Source of the DNA: Begonia masoniana
Taxonomy: Eukaryota > Streptophyta > Magnoliopsida > Cucurbitales > Begoniaceae
Length of the DNA: 64,000 nucleotides
Assembly: GCA_022432975.1 (NCBI GenBank)
Contig: CM039502.1
Location: 27,737,495 to 27,801,494, forward strand
Direction of reading: 5' to 3'
Part shown: positions 11,251 through 23,567 of the stretch, piece by piece
Layout: each line of letters opens with the position of its first letter
How positions within the stretch are numbered: position 1 is the stretch's first letter
The notes under the pieces: model-generated
Seen by the model: the letters and a program-made list of their open reading frames with translations, nothing else
Databases searched by the model: none
What the model was told of the DNA's origin: nothing
Translations under genes and position numbers: made by a program

Positions 11251-13093
11251 TATTTACATCTTCCGCCTGACGTCATCCACATCTTCCGCCTAACGTCATC
11301 TGCTTTACTTCTACCGCTGTTTCTTTTGCTTCGATTTAATTCACATCTACCGCTTTTTACTGTTCACTTTTGTCTTATTCACATTTACTGCTGTCTTTCG
11401 CCTTACTTCTTCCGTCCAATTTACTCACATCTACCGCTAGTCTATATCGCTCGCCCAGTTTACTTACATTTTCTGCTTCGTCTACTGCCTACGTCTTCTG
11501 CCCAGTTTATTCATGCCATCCACTGTAGCTCTTCTACAGTATGCTCTCCTCCAGTTGTTTTCATTCTCTCTGTTATCCTAATTTATTATGCTTCTTTATT
11601 TCAGCCGTCCATTTCTGTTTACTGTTTTTCCTAGTTTCCTTCTGTTAATCACCCCTGTAATCCAGTTTTAAATTAGCTCCCAGTTTTCAAATCTAGAGAA
11701 AGTTTTCTCTCTCTGTAATGCTTTTAAGGGTTTGCTCTTAAAAGTTCAGTCTGTTTGGTTCAAAAGAAAAATATACGTCTCGTTCTCTGTTAAATGTCCC
11801 GGAGTGATGGCTCCTCGGCCCCGATCGGGTTGGGGGTCGTCACACCCAATGGTAGATCGAAGTCCAAGGCCCGTATTCTACTTAGCACTTTTACTAATGA
11901 ATTTGCTTTTCTTTTTCTTGCAGAAGTTGATCTTGTTGGAGACTTCACTTGGAGCATTTGGAAGGATTCATCATTTGGCCCATGGGAATTTGTCTTCCCG
12001 GCCTATGAATTATTGTAATTTTTGTTTTCCAACTTATTTGACAAATTCTAGCCTTTTTGTATGGATTATTTATATTGCATCATGCATTAGATTGAATGGT
12101 TATGATTAAATGTATGTTGGTGGATGATGGTTTGATGACTTAGCCAACAAAGAAAAAAAGGCTCACCAACAAAATGGACTCAAATAAAGACTTAGCCCAA
12201 AGGAGAGCCTAAATTTAAGGTATGAATTTTTCAGGTACATCAATTAGTGGCCACAAGGATGGATGACATGTCCATTTAGCACCATTGATCAAGCAAAACA
12301 AGGAAAGAACCTCAACTCTTGGATGAAGCACATGGATTGCAATCTTGTCCCTTCATCTTGGTCTTCATCAATGGCTCCAATCCTTTCTTCCATTGCCAAA
12401 CCCTAATCATTCACCCTAGGTTTCTCTATTTAAGGCATTGCATTGGTGATTGTAGCAACTTTTTGCCATTTATGAAATTTCTATTTCCCTAACCAACGTG
12501 TTAGAAGACCTACGGGTATCCTCGATTTTCTAATCAAGTGGAGAAGTCCTCCATTGTTCCCCTAGCCCTCGGGTTGCTAGGTGAACTCTTATCTTTTCTC
12601 TCACCTTTCTCTCTTGAGAGTTCAAGGTTCGAGGACAAAAACCTAGGCCTAACGGTGGTTGTTTTCCTACGGAAAAACATGCGCCCGTGAGCCAAACATT
12701 AGATAGCTCTCGGGTCTGCCAAAGGTATTTCCATCTTCTCCTTCATTTCATGTTTTCATTTCATATTACTTTGGACCATCATCTTCACACACATTTCACT
12801 TTTAATTTGTGATACATCTTCATCTCCATTTCTTCACATATTCACCACGGTTTTACACATTGCACCAACACCAAACACATCACTAGTTATCATCATTTTC
12901 TTTCCATTTTCTCGCACTTATTCTTCCCTTATATTCTCGGCCATCTTCACACACAAGCACCATTTCATTTCGGTTACATTTTCATCCCCTTTTCTTCTCT
13001 TTATTTTTCATTTTGTGTAACACTTCGTCACCCGAGCACATTGTCTCTTATTTGTGGTTTACACGGTTCCTTTTCTAGGGCCACTGTGTCAAG

Positions 13094-13105
13094 TAGTATC
13101 AGAAC
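13094..13105 (+). other. Element B primer-binding site (decayed)
   Basis: TAGTATCAGAAC, two changes from TGGTATCAGAGC, begins two bases after the LTR end GTGTCA. The related element M has the same two-base AG spacing and an intact core. Confidence 0.8.
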
Positions 13106-14177
13106 ACAAGGTGCTTCTCATAGTCAAAACTCTAGCATAAAATCGGGATAGCCGCTCAAATAGTTGTTCGATTTACGGTTCTGTTTTTGTGCTAAATTTT
13201 TGCTATGGTTATCATGATATTTGTAGCAAGTTTCTTGTCATTTTTAGCCTAAAATACTAAAGTAAAAATTGGGTTTCAATGTTGCACACATTACACAAAG
13301 CTCGGCCAAGGTGAGCATCTAGTTTTCATCCATTTGTTGCTTCGGTTTTTAGTAATTTTTCTCATCGGTTTTCATGCATGTGACTCTCGATTTTATTCAT
13401 CTTTATCATGTTATGATTAAATCAATGTTTTGCATCTCAATATATGCCAACCACCTAATACAAAAATCTGATTATATTGATGCATAAAAAATTCGGCCAA
13501 GATGAATTATATCAATCGGTTAATATCATGCTTATCTTCTCGGTTTTTGCATGTTTGGCTTCAATTTTTCCAGCTGCATTTTATTAAGTTTAAGCCTACT
13601 TTTGTATGTAGAAATATCAGGAGAATCATCTATTATGTGCTAACATCTTACTCTTGAAAATCAGATTGCAAAGTTGGTGACAAGTTGATTAGAATCGGCC
13701 ATATTGAACATATATATAAACCAGATATTCTGCTCATTAAATCTGAAATTTCAGCATGTTAACTTGAGTAAAACTTGTGTTTTTAATGTTAGATCTTGCT
13801 GTTTTTGAGTTATAACATTGACATTAAGATTATATTAATTAAATCTTGCCTAAAGTTGAGGAATTTGTTTGAATTTGGTTGGACTTGTGGTACTAGAACA
13901 CATATTGAAAATCTAAATTTTAAAGTAGTTTACTAAGTGTTTGTTGAATTTCCGAAGTTGTTTTTATGACTATAATTTTTAAATGTTAAGTGTTTATTGT
14001 GTTTTCCACTAGTTATTGTCTTAGCTGGGAATTATTCCTTAGTGCGTAAAAATTTCCTAAGACACTAATTAGTTAAGCACCATCACTAATTTAAGATAAA
14101 ACAACTTCGAAAAGAATTAAAATTTAAAAATGGCAAACTTAAAAACTTAGACTTAATTAATTGCCTGACACTTAGTA
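13106..14177 (+). other. Element B untranslated leader, no gene seen
   Basis: About 1.07 kb of AT-rich sequence between primer site and gag. No reading frame or repeat that I can support. Element M has a similar long leader of 1.7 kb. Confidence 0.7.
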
Positions 14178-15590
14178 ATGACGAATATGAGTGGATTTAC
14201 ACGTGACCTAACACACAATCAAGAACCTAACCAAGCTAGGGACACTCCCCCTCCTGAACACAATCGACAAGAGGGTGAATCTAGCATGCAAGGTCAACTC
14301 AATGCCTTAACGGGATTGGTTAGCACCTTCACATAATAACTCAAGGACGTATCCCTTGAGATGGCCCAATTTAGAGAACACATGAGAAACAATCCTCGTA
14401 GAGAATCCCATGAACGAGACCCTTCTCAAAAAATCCCCTCAAGGACTAGACACGGACGTCCTAGATGTAGAACTCCTATCCAAAGACCCTTAGGAGAAGA
14501 TGAATGGGCCGAGCCCTAAAGAAGGAGACCTTGATATTATGAATCGGAGGATGAAGATTGGGCAAGAGATGATGAAGAGCAATATCGCCCGAATCGTTGT
14601 AGGGACATCGATGACCTCTGACATGTTAAGATCAGCATTCCTCCTTTCAATGGAACGTGTGACGGTCATACCTTTTTGAATTAGGTAGATAAAGTTAAAC
14701 GAGTTTTTGATTGTCATGATTACTCCGAAAGAGTAAAAATCAAACTTACCTCACTAGAACTCACGGGCCACACAGAACTATGGTGGTCCAACCTTAGAGC
14801 CCAAAGAATGTGATCCATAGGATACCCCATCTCCACATGGAATTCCATGAAGGAACTCATGCACAAAAGATTCGTTCCCCGACACTATAGGCACAAACTT
14901 TTTCACCAACTCCACAACCTAAGACAAAATTGCCTCACAGTTCATGAATACCTCACTGAGTTTGAAACACTCAATATGTGTTGTGCTATTGAAGAGTCCG
15001 AGGAACAACTCATCGCGAGATTCATTTGTGGATTAAATTGCGATATTGGAGACGCAATTGAGATGCAACAACTAGAGGCCATGGACTTGGTCGTTCAATT
15101 AGCACTCACGGTGGAAGGACAATTAACAAAAAAACATAAGACCAATTTCCTTATTAAATTTGCATCTAGATATTTGGACCAAGACCAACCAAAGCCTCCC
15201 TCGAAAACTGAAGAGAAGAGACCAATTAACCGTAATTGGCCCCCGTAAGCACCAGTTAATACTGACAATCACCAATGGACAAAACTCAAGCAAACCCATC
15301 TAACAGATGAAGAGCTCAAGATGTTCGATGTTATAAATGTCTAGGCAAAGGACACTATGCCAATGAATGCTCTAACCGTCGTGTGATGGTAATTACAGAA
15401 TCAACTGGAGAGTGGGAAAGTGAAAATGATGAAGGACAATACAATAAGGATGAAGAAGAGATAGTATAGGAGAGCGATCAAGAAGCCGATTATTGTAGGG
15501 CTCAAGAAGGACCTCTACTACTGGTCATAAGGCGAGCCTTGATATCTAAAAATGTGGACGAAGACTGTCAACGTGAGAATCTCTTCTAAA
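14178..15590 (+). pseudogene. Element B gag, broken
   Basis: Start placed at the ATG at 14178 (MTNMSGFTRDL). MQGQLNALTGLV near 14286 matches the start of element M's gag (MQGQLRGLTK). Two adjacent stops follow. The best-kept part, 14847-15248 (133 residues), is the gag core: MKELMHKRFVPRHYRHKL, VHEYLTEFETL, ARFICGLN. A single zinc knuckle, CYKCLGKGHYANEC (C-X2-C-X4-H-X4-C), lies at about 15331-15372. The knuckle binds packaged RNA. Several stops and at least one frame change before the protease make it inactive. It differs clearly from the gags of A, C and D, which carry a CxxC...H...C knuckle of another spacing. Confidence 0.82.
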
Positions 15591-15764
15591 GTTGTTGCGC
15601 AGTCAATGACAATGTTTGCTCAATAATTATTGACGGAGGAAGTTGCATTAATGCAGCCTCACAAGACATGGTCAGTAAGTTAGGGTTGGAAACCACTAAC
15701 TACCCTAAACTGTATAAACTGAGTTGGTTGGATGATAGAAATGACATCAAGGTAACTATGCAAG
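15591..15764 (+). pseudogene. Element B protease, first half
   Basis: NDNVCSIIIDGGSCINAAS is the catalytic region of the DGGS-type protease of one plant Ty3/gypsy group. It continues KLGLETTNYPKLYKLSWLDD and breaks at 15764, where element D is inserted. GCAAG at 15760-15764 is the duplicated target. The rest is at 24769 onward. Confidence 0.85.
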
Positions 15765-16076
15765 TGTAACACCCAGTATTTTCAGTCAGGTATTTATTCT
15801 GAAACTTACTGAACGGAGTTAATTTGCTATTTATGTAATGATCATTTTATTGGAATTTGGACGCTGAGGTTTTCGGGTTTCTGCTCGTTAAGGGTATTAT
15901 CGTAAATAAAGGAATTTAAGTCCGTTTCGCGAGCGGGAAGTTTTGTTAAGATTTCGAGAATTTATTGAGATGCATGAAGGAATAAGAAATTTGCGAGGAT
16001 CTAAAACGACGGGTTTCGCAACGTTTAGTTAAAAGTTAGGGCGAGTGGCAAAATTGTAATTAAGGTAGATTTTAAT

Positions 16077-16088
16077 TAATATATATAT
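16077..16088 (+). promoter_or_regulatory. TATA-like box, LTR D
   Basis: TAATATATATAT precedes a pyrimidine-rich leader starting near 16110 (ACCCTCACAAAACCCTCTCC). The 3' LTR has TATATATA at about 22309-22318 in the same context. The transcription start is inferred. Confidence 0.5.
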
Positions 16089-16263
16089 GTAGGAAAGAAA
16101 TCCAAAACCCTCACAAAACCCTCTCCACGGTTCTTCATCAGCCGACTCCTCTTCTTTCTCAAAAATCTTCTCCCCACGATTCTTTTTTCTTCTTTAGCGT
16201 TCCTCCTCCGCCGACCTAGTCAACTGATTCTTCCTCTGTTCTCTTCAATAACCAAAGCTCTAG

Positions 16264-16730
16264 GTAAGGTTTAAATAATTTATTCATTAAGTTTTGATTT
16301 AAGAGTTTCATTAGTTAGAGTTTGAGATTTTAGGACTTGACAATGTTAGAGTAACGTTAATATTTATGAGTTTTTCATATTAATGACATTGATGATAGGA
16401 TTTTGGATGCTGTTGATGTTTAGATTGAGAATCTAATATTGGTATGAATATGGTGGTTATTGTACACAAATGCCATTAATGTTATTGAAAACAATGTTGA
16501 GCACTCAAGGTGTTTGACAAAATGCCTATGATGTCTAAGCTGAATTTTAGGAGGTTACCTTAGTTAGGAACTTAGCTGATTTTGAATTTGGATTATTTAC
16601 GATCGATTTTTAACATTTAAAATGTGAAATGTCTTAGGTGGAAAAGAAGTAAAGTGAAGACATGACATTGCTAAGGAGTCCAGGTAAGTGGGTGTGTAGG
16701 TATCCGGCCATTAAGGCCCTACATCACAAG
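16264..16730 (+). other. Intron-like leader signals in LTR D
   Basis: CTAG|GTAAGG at 16264 and TCTTAG|GTGG ending at 16637 bound a first intron-like unit; a 46-base piece then ends CCAG|GTAAGT (16684). After it come GGCCATTAAGGCC and CCTACATCACAAG (16718-16730), as in LTR C. The matching downstream end is weaker here: TGATGT at 18341-18346 pairs with only six bases and the acceptor TAG is lost (TGATGTCTAAG). Confidence 0.4.
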
Positions 16731-17107
16731 GATACTAGGAGGTTTGTATTGATGTTTATTTGATAATTTATGAATGGTGGAGAATTATGTTACGATGAGG
16801 ATGATATAATCTATGATATATGGCTTGCTTTCTTTAGTATGACATTTTTATGTGCGCCCATGTCCATGCATCATGATTTTCTCAAAAGCAGATGAAAATG
16901 TTTTATGTCCATGATTTAAATGAACAAGATAAGAATACGTAATGTATGTATGAATAGTTAAGTGTGGGATGGGGTGAAATAGCCACTAATTGTCCACGAG
17001 TTGGACCACGATTATGTTCTCAAGATTATGAGTACGGTTCGCGGATCCTCCCGCTGGTGGGGGCCGGACTGGCAGGAAGGCTCGTAGATCCTCCCGCTGG
17101 TGGGGGA

Positions 17108-18106
17108 CACGATTTTCATGATATGAAATGAGAACACGAACACGATTTTCATGATATGAAATGAGAACACGAACACGATTTTCATGATATGAAATGAGAA
17201 CACGAACACGATTTTCATGATATGAAATGAGAACACGAACACGATTTTCATGATATGAAATGAGAACACGAACACGATTTTCATGATATGAAATGAGAAC
17301 ACGAACACGATTTTCATGATATGAAATGAGAACACGAACACGATTTTCATGATATGAAATGAGAACACGAACACGATTTTCATGATATGAAATGAGAACA
17401 CGAACACGATTTTCATGATATGAAATGAGAACACGAACACGATTTTCATGATATGAAATGAGAACACGAACACGATTTTCATGATATGAAATGAGAACAC
17501 GAACACGATTTTCATGATATGAAATGAGAACACGAACACGATTTTCATGATATGAAATGAGAACACGAACACGATTTTCATGATATGAAATGAGAACACG
17601 AACACGATTTTCATGATATGAAATGAGAACACGAACACGATTTTCATGATATGAAATGAGAACACGAACACGATTTTCATGATATGAAATGAGAACACGA
17701 ACACGATTTTCATGATATGAAATGAGAACACGAACACGATTTTCATGATATGAAATGAGAACACGAACACGATTTTCATGATATGAAATGAGAACACGAA
17801 CACGATTTTCATGATATGAAATGAGAACACGAACACGAACACGAACACGATTTTCATGATATGAAATGAGAACACGAACACGATTTTCATGATATGAAAT
17901 GAGAACACGAACACGATTTTCATGATATGAAATGAGAACACGAACACGATTTTCATGATATGAAATGAGAACACGAACACGATTTTCATGATATGAAATG
18001 AGAACACGAACACGATTTTCATGATATGAAATGAGAACACGAACACGATTTTCATGATATGAAATGAGAACACGAACACGATTTTCATGATATGAAATGA
18101 GAACAC
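17108..18106 (+). repeat. 33-bp tandem array, about 30 copies, in the 5' LTR of D
   Basis: The unit has two parts, CACGATTTTCATGATATGAA and ATGAGAACACGAA. The copies look almost identical; one carries a 12-base insertion of GAACAC hexamers near 17826. Because 33 is divisible by three the array reads open in the minus frame (FVFSFHIMKIV repeated). The 3' LTR has only about two units (23498-23567), so the array expanded in one LTR. Two further variant units lie at 18175-18255. Confidence 0.95.
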
Positions 18107-18659
18107 TTTGTCATTCTCATCGTGCCCCTTAATCCATGTTGAGTGAGTAATGAATAAGAACACGAACACGAACACGAGCATGACTTTCATGATATGAAAT
18201 GAGAACACGAACACGATTTTCATGATATGAAATAAGAACACGAACACGATTTTTACGAAGAATGCATTCTTGAGCATTTATGTATATGTTGCACTCCTTA
18301 CTAAGCATTAGGCTTATATTTTAAACCTCAAACCGAATGATGATGTCTAAGTCGGGTTGCTGGAGGGTGCTCATGGCGAGGCTTTTGTGGCTGGGTGGTG
18401 ATTTTGACCTGAGGGTGATGCTCCTAGTATGTTTTGGTATATGTTTATGTTATTGGAAGTGAAGGTAGGAAAGGATTTTTCTCATGTTGACAGATACCGA
18501 AATTGGTTGGTACTGTTTATGATTTAAAGAGAATTTTAAGACTAAAAGTTTTTACTCGTTTTCTTTAAGTCTTCCGCTACGTGTTCAAGTCGAGGGTTAT
18601 GATGTTTATGTGCATGAGGATTCTGGAAATGGAATTTAAGTTTATATAAGTTAGAGTAT

Positions 18660-19250
18660 TGAAGTGTCGACTTCGACCGGATTCGAAGATGTCGTTCAGC
18701 AAATGTCGCTTGACAGATGTCGTCCGATTATGAAGAGGTCAATTCTAGAGAGTGGAAATGTCGACCTCGTCCGATACTCCTAGATGTCGATCGGCGGATG
18801 CAATCGGTAGATGTGATCGGTTGATGTCGTTCATCAGATGTCGATAGTGGTCAAAGATGTCGTTCGTCAGATGTCGTTAGTGGTGGAAGATGTCGTCTAG
18901 CAGATGTCGTCCGACAGATGTCATCCGATTATGAAGAGGTCAATTCCAGAGAGTGGAAATGTCGACCTCGTCCGATACTCTTAGATGTCGATCGGCGGAT
19001 GTGATCGGTAGATGTGATCGGCTGATGTGTTCGGCAGTTGTGTTAGGTAGATGTGATCGGCAGATGTCGAGCAGCAGATGTTGTTCGACAGATGTCGATC
19101 GGTAGAGGTTAAATCGGTTGATGTTGAGCGTAAATGTAAATCGGTCGATGTTGAGCATAAATATAAATCGGTCGATGTCAAGCAACAAATGTTGTTTGGC
19201 AGATGTCGATCGGCAGAGGTTAAATCGGCAGATGTTGATCAACAGATGTG
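18660..19250 (+). repeat. Degenerate GATGTCG minisatellite field, LTR D 5' copy
   Basis: Many irregular repeats of the type CAGATGTCGTCCGACAGATG and GATGTGATCGGCAGATG, plus units of about 27 bases (AAATCGGTCGATGTTGAGC). It lies in the last fifth of the LTR. The frames it opens (18940-19242 minus and others) are repeat translations. Confidence 0.85.
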
Positions 19251-19414
19251 ATTGGCTGATTCCCTTGTATAAACGACTCTGATGGTTTTAGTGACATTTT
19301 AAATGTTTTAAAAGTCGAAATTTTTCATGTTCCAAAATGTCTAAGTAGAGGTCAACGTCAAGTATGGTAATTGTGACGACCCGAAAGGGGAAACGGGTTT
19401 GGGTCGTTACAGAG

Positions 19415-19426
19415 TGGTATCAGAGC
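19415..19426 (+). other. Element D primer-binding site
   Basis: TGGTATCAGAGC, three bases after the LTR end GTCGTTACA. Confidence 0.93.
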
Positions 19427-19569
19427 ACTCGGGTTTTAAAATCGGTTCTATAGACTGCCTACTAGCACAAATTTCTGCATGAGTGCACTCCAACAATGGT
19501 AAGTGTTTATGATTTTAATAATGTCATTTAAGGTTAAGATGTGTTTATGATATGTTTAGGAATTTCAAG

Positions 19570-20540
19570 ATGGTGAGCGGTCAACGTAGAGAAGTCAATG
19601 AAGGGAGTAACACAATTGCTCAGTTAACAGAGTTGGTTCACCGCCAATCCCGTCAGATCGAGCGGCTTGTGGCTAGACAGGAACAAGGAAACTCTAGTTC
19701 GAGTGCAACTCATGACCAAGGTGGCGACGATTTCGCCGACTTCGACCTTTGACATTTAACGGCCAAGTTTTGGATCCTATTTATGCTGAGGAATGGGTTC
19801 GAACAATTAAGGAGATGTTCAAGTATGCCAAGGTCGATGAGGAAGACAAGATCACATGTGCTGTTTTCCATTTTACGCTGGATGCAAGGCATTGGTGGGA
19901 CACAATTCAGAGCACCACCAATGTAGAGGGTAGGACCTGGGAACTGTTTAAGATGGCTTTCTTTGATAAGTACTTCAGCCGAGTTGTTCGGACCAGCAAG
20001 AAGATAGAGTTTATGCAGCTGCACCAAACCTGTTTCGTGGCAGACTATATCCGTAAGTTTGAAACTTTGTCCCGATTCGCGCCCCATCTGGTGAATGACG
20101 AAGAAGACAAGATTCACTAATTTGTTCAAGCGTTGAAACCAGATCTGTTGAAGGGGTGAAAACAGCAGGGATTCATAACATACACTATACCGAGGTGGTG
20201 GCTAAGGCCTTAGAACTGGAAGAGGTAGAAGTGACGGTTCAGGGATACCGCAATGGGCCAAAGAAGTTTGTTAGAGATGTGCAGCCACAACAGAATATGG
20301 GTTGGCAACCACAGCAGAACAAAGGGGGTTGGCAGCAACAATAGAGGGGTGCTAAAAGGCCCTATGACCCAAATGGAGACCAAGGAAAAGGGAAACAATC
20401 TCAAGGGACCCCTCAAGTTCCTTTATGTTCCACCTGCCAGAAGAACCACTACGGCGAATGCAAGCTCTATACAGGTCGATGTTCAGGTGTGACAATGTTG
20501 GTCATCTAATTAGATATTGTCTTATGCCGTCGGATGCAAA
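19570..20540 (+). pseudogene. Element D gag, broken
   Basis: Start at the ATG at 19570 (MVSGQRREVNEGSNTIAQL), followed by a glutamine-rich helix (VHRQSRQIERLVARQ). A frame break near 19745 interrupts the usual RPLTFNG segment; the gag core continues in another frame (DPIYAEEWVRT, HWWDTIQ, VADYIRKFETLSRFAPHL) to a stop at 20118. QPQQ-rich sequence then leads to a double zinc knuckle, CSTCQKNHYGEC followed by RCDNVGHLIRYC. A one-base loss removes the first Cys of the second knuckle from its frame. Closest in the window to the gag of element C. Confidence 0.87.
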
Positions 20541-21980
20541 CCGAGCGAGAGTGGTGCCTCGAGTCTTTACTCTGATGGAAAATGAAGACGCAGTACAGCA
20601 CACAGTCATAACAGGTACAATTTTGGTCTGCGACAAACTGCTTACGCACTCATTGTTATAGGAGCTACCTATTTTTTTAGAGCAACCGAGTGTTTAGTCA
20701 AGTGAAGTTATTACCAATGTTGGCTGATAAATCCTATAATATCATGCTACCTTTCGGAGCGTCACTGCACGTAGATTCAGAGATGAAGGTAGTGTCGTAT
20801 CAGTAGGGGGTGAGGAATTTGACATGGGTCTTAGCATAATTAATAGGGAATGGAATGAGATTAGTCTAGAGAAGGATTTATTTAGAAGAGAAAAAGGAAT
20901 GTGGGTCGACGGTATAATGGGTTTGATCGAGAGCAAGGGGGTCTATGAACATCAAAGGTAAAACGCTAAGTTCAGAACGACTGTTATAAGGAAGTTGGTT
21001 AACCCAAAGACTATTAATTTTGGACTTTGGACAAAGTAAAGTCACTAAGATTGTTCATGAAGGATGCTGTAGTTGATCGACTTAAAGTGATAAATTATAT
21101 AGACATTCTATTAGCTGTGGCTCAAGGAAGAGAGTATCACATTGGAAGATAAGACCGGAATGAAAGAGCTGGTGGGATTAAGAGTGACCAATAAGGAGGG
21201 AAAGTTTTAAGTTTTTTTTTTTCGTGATCGAGACCTTGAGAGTAGCCTCGATAATATAGTTTGTGAAGTATAGCAATGAGAACTTTAGTTGTGAAACCTA
21301 CGTTGGAACAGTTAGCATAACCGGTGTTCTGCCCGCAGAAAATAGGTGACTTAGGGCACTATTGATGAAATAGTTCATGAAAGGTCATTAGTAGGGAAAT
21401 GTAGAACTTGAGTTGCCATACATCATGACTATGGTTAAAGTAGGTGAACTTATGTACGGGATTGGATTACAACTCAAGGGTTATTTGAAATCGTTAGACG
21501 ATAGTAAAGCTAAGTAAGGTCAAGGAGCTTAAGTATGATTATTAACTAAAAGTATAGCTGAAGGAAACATTGACTAAGGAAACCTTGAAGTCAAATTTAC
21601 TGGGAAATTGAGGGTTTAAAATGAGCACTGATCGATGAACCTGAACATAAGGCTAAATTAGATTAGCTAGAAAATTAAACTTGCGGACGATTAATTGGAG
21701 ATTTTAGAACTTGATGGTACTCGATGCATAATCAAGGACGTGCTTAGTCCAATTGAGTTAGTGAATATGGTTAAGAGACTAATGTCAGTTATTATGTTTT
21801 TAGGAGTTTCGGTGTAGAACCATTGAGATTGATTCCAACTACAGATAGAATCATGGTCTTAAATAGGAAATTGAATTTTTGGAAAGGGCGAGAGGAATGG
21901 ACTCGAAGAGTACAGAATAAACATAGGTTGAGGAATAAGGCCACTATGCTGAGCAAATTTTGAGGACAAATTTCTTGTTG
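20541..21980 (+). pseudogene. Element D protease remnant and decayed sequence without RT or integrase
   Basis: GTILVCDKLL is the usual protease entry. The catalytic D-T-G is lost: the frame reads VIGATYFFRATECLVK where DTGATHSFV would be expected. From about 20830 to 21960 I see no conserved RT, RNase H or integrase motif and no long frame. The last 40 bases (TTTTGAGGACAAATTTC) look like the end of a gypsy polyprotein. At about 1.4 kb it is too short for a full pol, so a large deletion occurred. Confidence 0.65.
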
Positions 21981-21993
21981 AAGGAGGGTAGGA
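21981..21993 (+). other. Element D polypurine tract
   Basis: AAGGAGGGTAGGA directly precedes the 3' LTR. Confidence 0.8.
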
Positions 21994-23497
21994 TGTAATA
22001 CCCAGCATTTTCGGTCAGGTATTTATCCTGAAACTTACTGAACGGAGTTAGTTTTCTATTTACGTAATAATCATTTTATTAGAATTTGGACGCCGAGGTT
22101 TTCGGGTTTCCACTCGTTAAGGGTATTTTTGTAAATAAAAGAATTTAAGTCTGTTTCGCGAGCGGGAAGTTTTGTTAAGATTCCAAGAATTTATTGGGAT
22201 GAATGGAGGAATAAGAAATTTGCGAGGATCTAAAACGACGGGTTTCACAACGTTTAGTTAAAAGTTAGGGCGAGTGGCAAAATTGTAATTAAGGTAGATT
22301 TTAATTAGTATATATATAGGAAAGAAACCCCAAAACCCTCACAAAACCCCCTCCACAGTTCTTCATCAGCCGACTCCTTTCTCTCTAAAAAATCTTCTCC
22401 TCCCCACGATTCTTTTTCCTTCTTCAGCGTTAATCCTCCGCCGAGCTAGTCGACTGATTCTTCATCTGTTCTCTTCAATAACCAAAGCTCTAGGTAAGGC
22501 TTAGATGATTTATTAATTAAGTTTTGATTTAGGAGTTTCATTATTTAGAGTTTGAGATTTTAGGACTTGACAATGTTATAGTAACGTTAGTATTTATGAG
22601 TTTTTCATATTAATGGCATTGATGATAGGATTTTGGATGCTGTTGATGTTTAGATTGAGAATCTAATATTGGTATGAATCTAGTGGTTATTGTACACAAA
22701 TGCCATTAATGTTATTGAAAACAATGTTGTGCACTTAAGGTGTTCGATAAAATGCCTATGAGGTATAAGCTAAATTTTAGGAGGTTACCTTAGTTAGGAA
22801 CTTAGCTGGTCTTGAATTTGGATTATTTGGGATCGATTTTTAACATTTAAAATGTGAAATGTCTTAGGTGGAAAAGAAGTAAAGTGAAGGCACAACATTG
22901 CTATGGAGTCCAGGTAAGTGGGTGTGTAGGTATCTGGCCATTAGGGTCCTACATCACAAGAGTACTAGGAGGTTTGTATTGATGTTTATTTGATAATTTA
23001 TGAATGGTGGAGAATTATGTTACGATGAAGATGATATAATCTATGATATATGGCTTACTTTCCTTAATATGACGTTTCTATGTGCACCCATGTCCATGCA
23101 TCATGATTTTCTCAAAAGCATACGAAAATGTTTTATGTCCATGATTTAAATGAACAAGATAAGAACACGTAATGTATGTATGAATGGTTAAGTGTGGGAT
23201 GGGGTGAAATGGCCACGAATTGTCCACGAGTTGGACCACGATTATGTTCTCAAGATTATGAGTATGGTTCGCAATCCTCCCGCTGGTGGGGGCCGGACTA
23301 GCAATAAGGCTCGTAGATCCTCCCGCTGGTGGGGGCCGAGTTGTTACTGCACGATTAGTTCGCGGATCCTGCTACTGTGTGGGCCGGACTGGTCGTTATG
23401 GAAACTGTCTGAAAGGACCACGATTATGATTCCTCTGCCATTCTCCTCGTGCCCCTTAATCCATGTCGAGTGAGTAATGAATAAGAACAGGAACACG

Positions 23498-23567
23498 AAC
23501 ATGACTTTCATGATATGAAATGAGAACATGAACACGAACACGATTTTCATGATATGAAATAAGAACA
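23498..23567 (+). repeat. Ancestral-size 33-bp repeat (about two units), LTR D 3' copy
   Basis: Two imperfect units with TTTCATGATATGAAAT. This is the likely unexpanded state of the 17108-18106 array. Confidence 0.85.

Larger units (their letters stand above)
4314..11844 (+). mobile_element. Element C: deleted Ty3/gypsy element nested in B's 5' LTR
   Basis: Plus-strand element with LTRs TGTAACACCC...GTCGTCACA (4314-6875 and 9205-11844) and flanks CCTAA (4309-4313) and CCCAA (11845-11849), a five-base duplication with one later change. The internal region is only about 2.3 kb: primer site, gag, protease remnant and integrase/chromodomain tail. RT, RNase H and most of integrase are missing through a deletion near 8549. 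By eye about 6 of the first 105 LTR bases differ. Confidence 0.92.
9205..11844 (+). repeat. Element C 3' LTR (2640 bp)
   Basis: Copy of the 5' LTR at 4314-6875, with TGTAACACCC start and GTCGTCACA end. It differs by scattered substitutions and by carrying more 38-bp minisatellite units. Confidence 0.93.
4293..13091 (+). repeat. Element B 5' LTR, split by element C
   Basis: The LTR consists of 4293-4313 plus 11850-13091, separated by element C. The pieces align with the intact 3' LTR at 25839-27102, including the first bases (ATGCCAAGGAGGC) and the end (GGGCCACTGTGTCA). After C the text resumes with TGGTAGATCGAAGTCC, against AGCTAGATCGCAGTCC in the 3' LTR. At 11887-11925 it has TACTAAT, a pyrimidine run and TTGCAG, like an intron 3' end. 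Confidence 0.87.
15765..19411 (+). repeat. Element D 5' LTR (3647 bp, expanded)
   Basis: Starts TGTAACACCCAGTATT, ends GGGTCGTTACA. Contains a TATA-like box, intron-like signals, the 33-bp array (17108-18106) and a field of degenerate GATGTCG repeats (18660-19250). No protein gene: the 421-residue minus-strand frame is only the array translated. Confidence 0.93.

Noticed and set aside
17108..18106. CRISPR-like regular array
   Set aside because: Units follow each other without unique spacers, in a plant LTR. It is a minisatellite.
17012..18277. 421-residue minus-strand frame
   Set aside because: It is the 33-bp array read in a frame that stays open because 33 is a multiple of three; the FVFSFHIMKIV repeat is not a protein.
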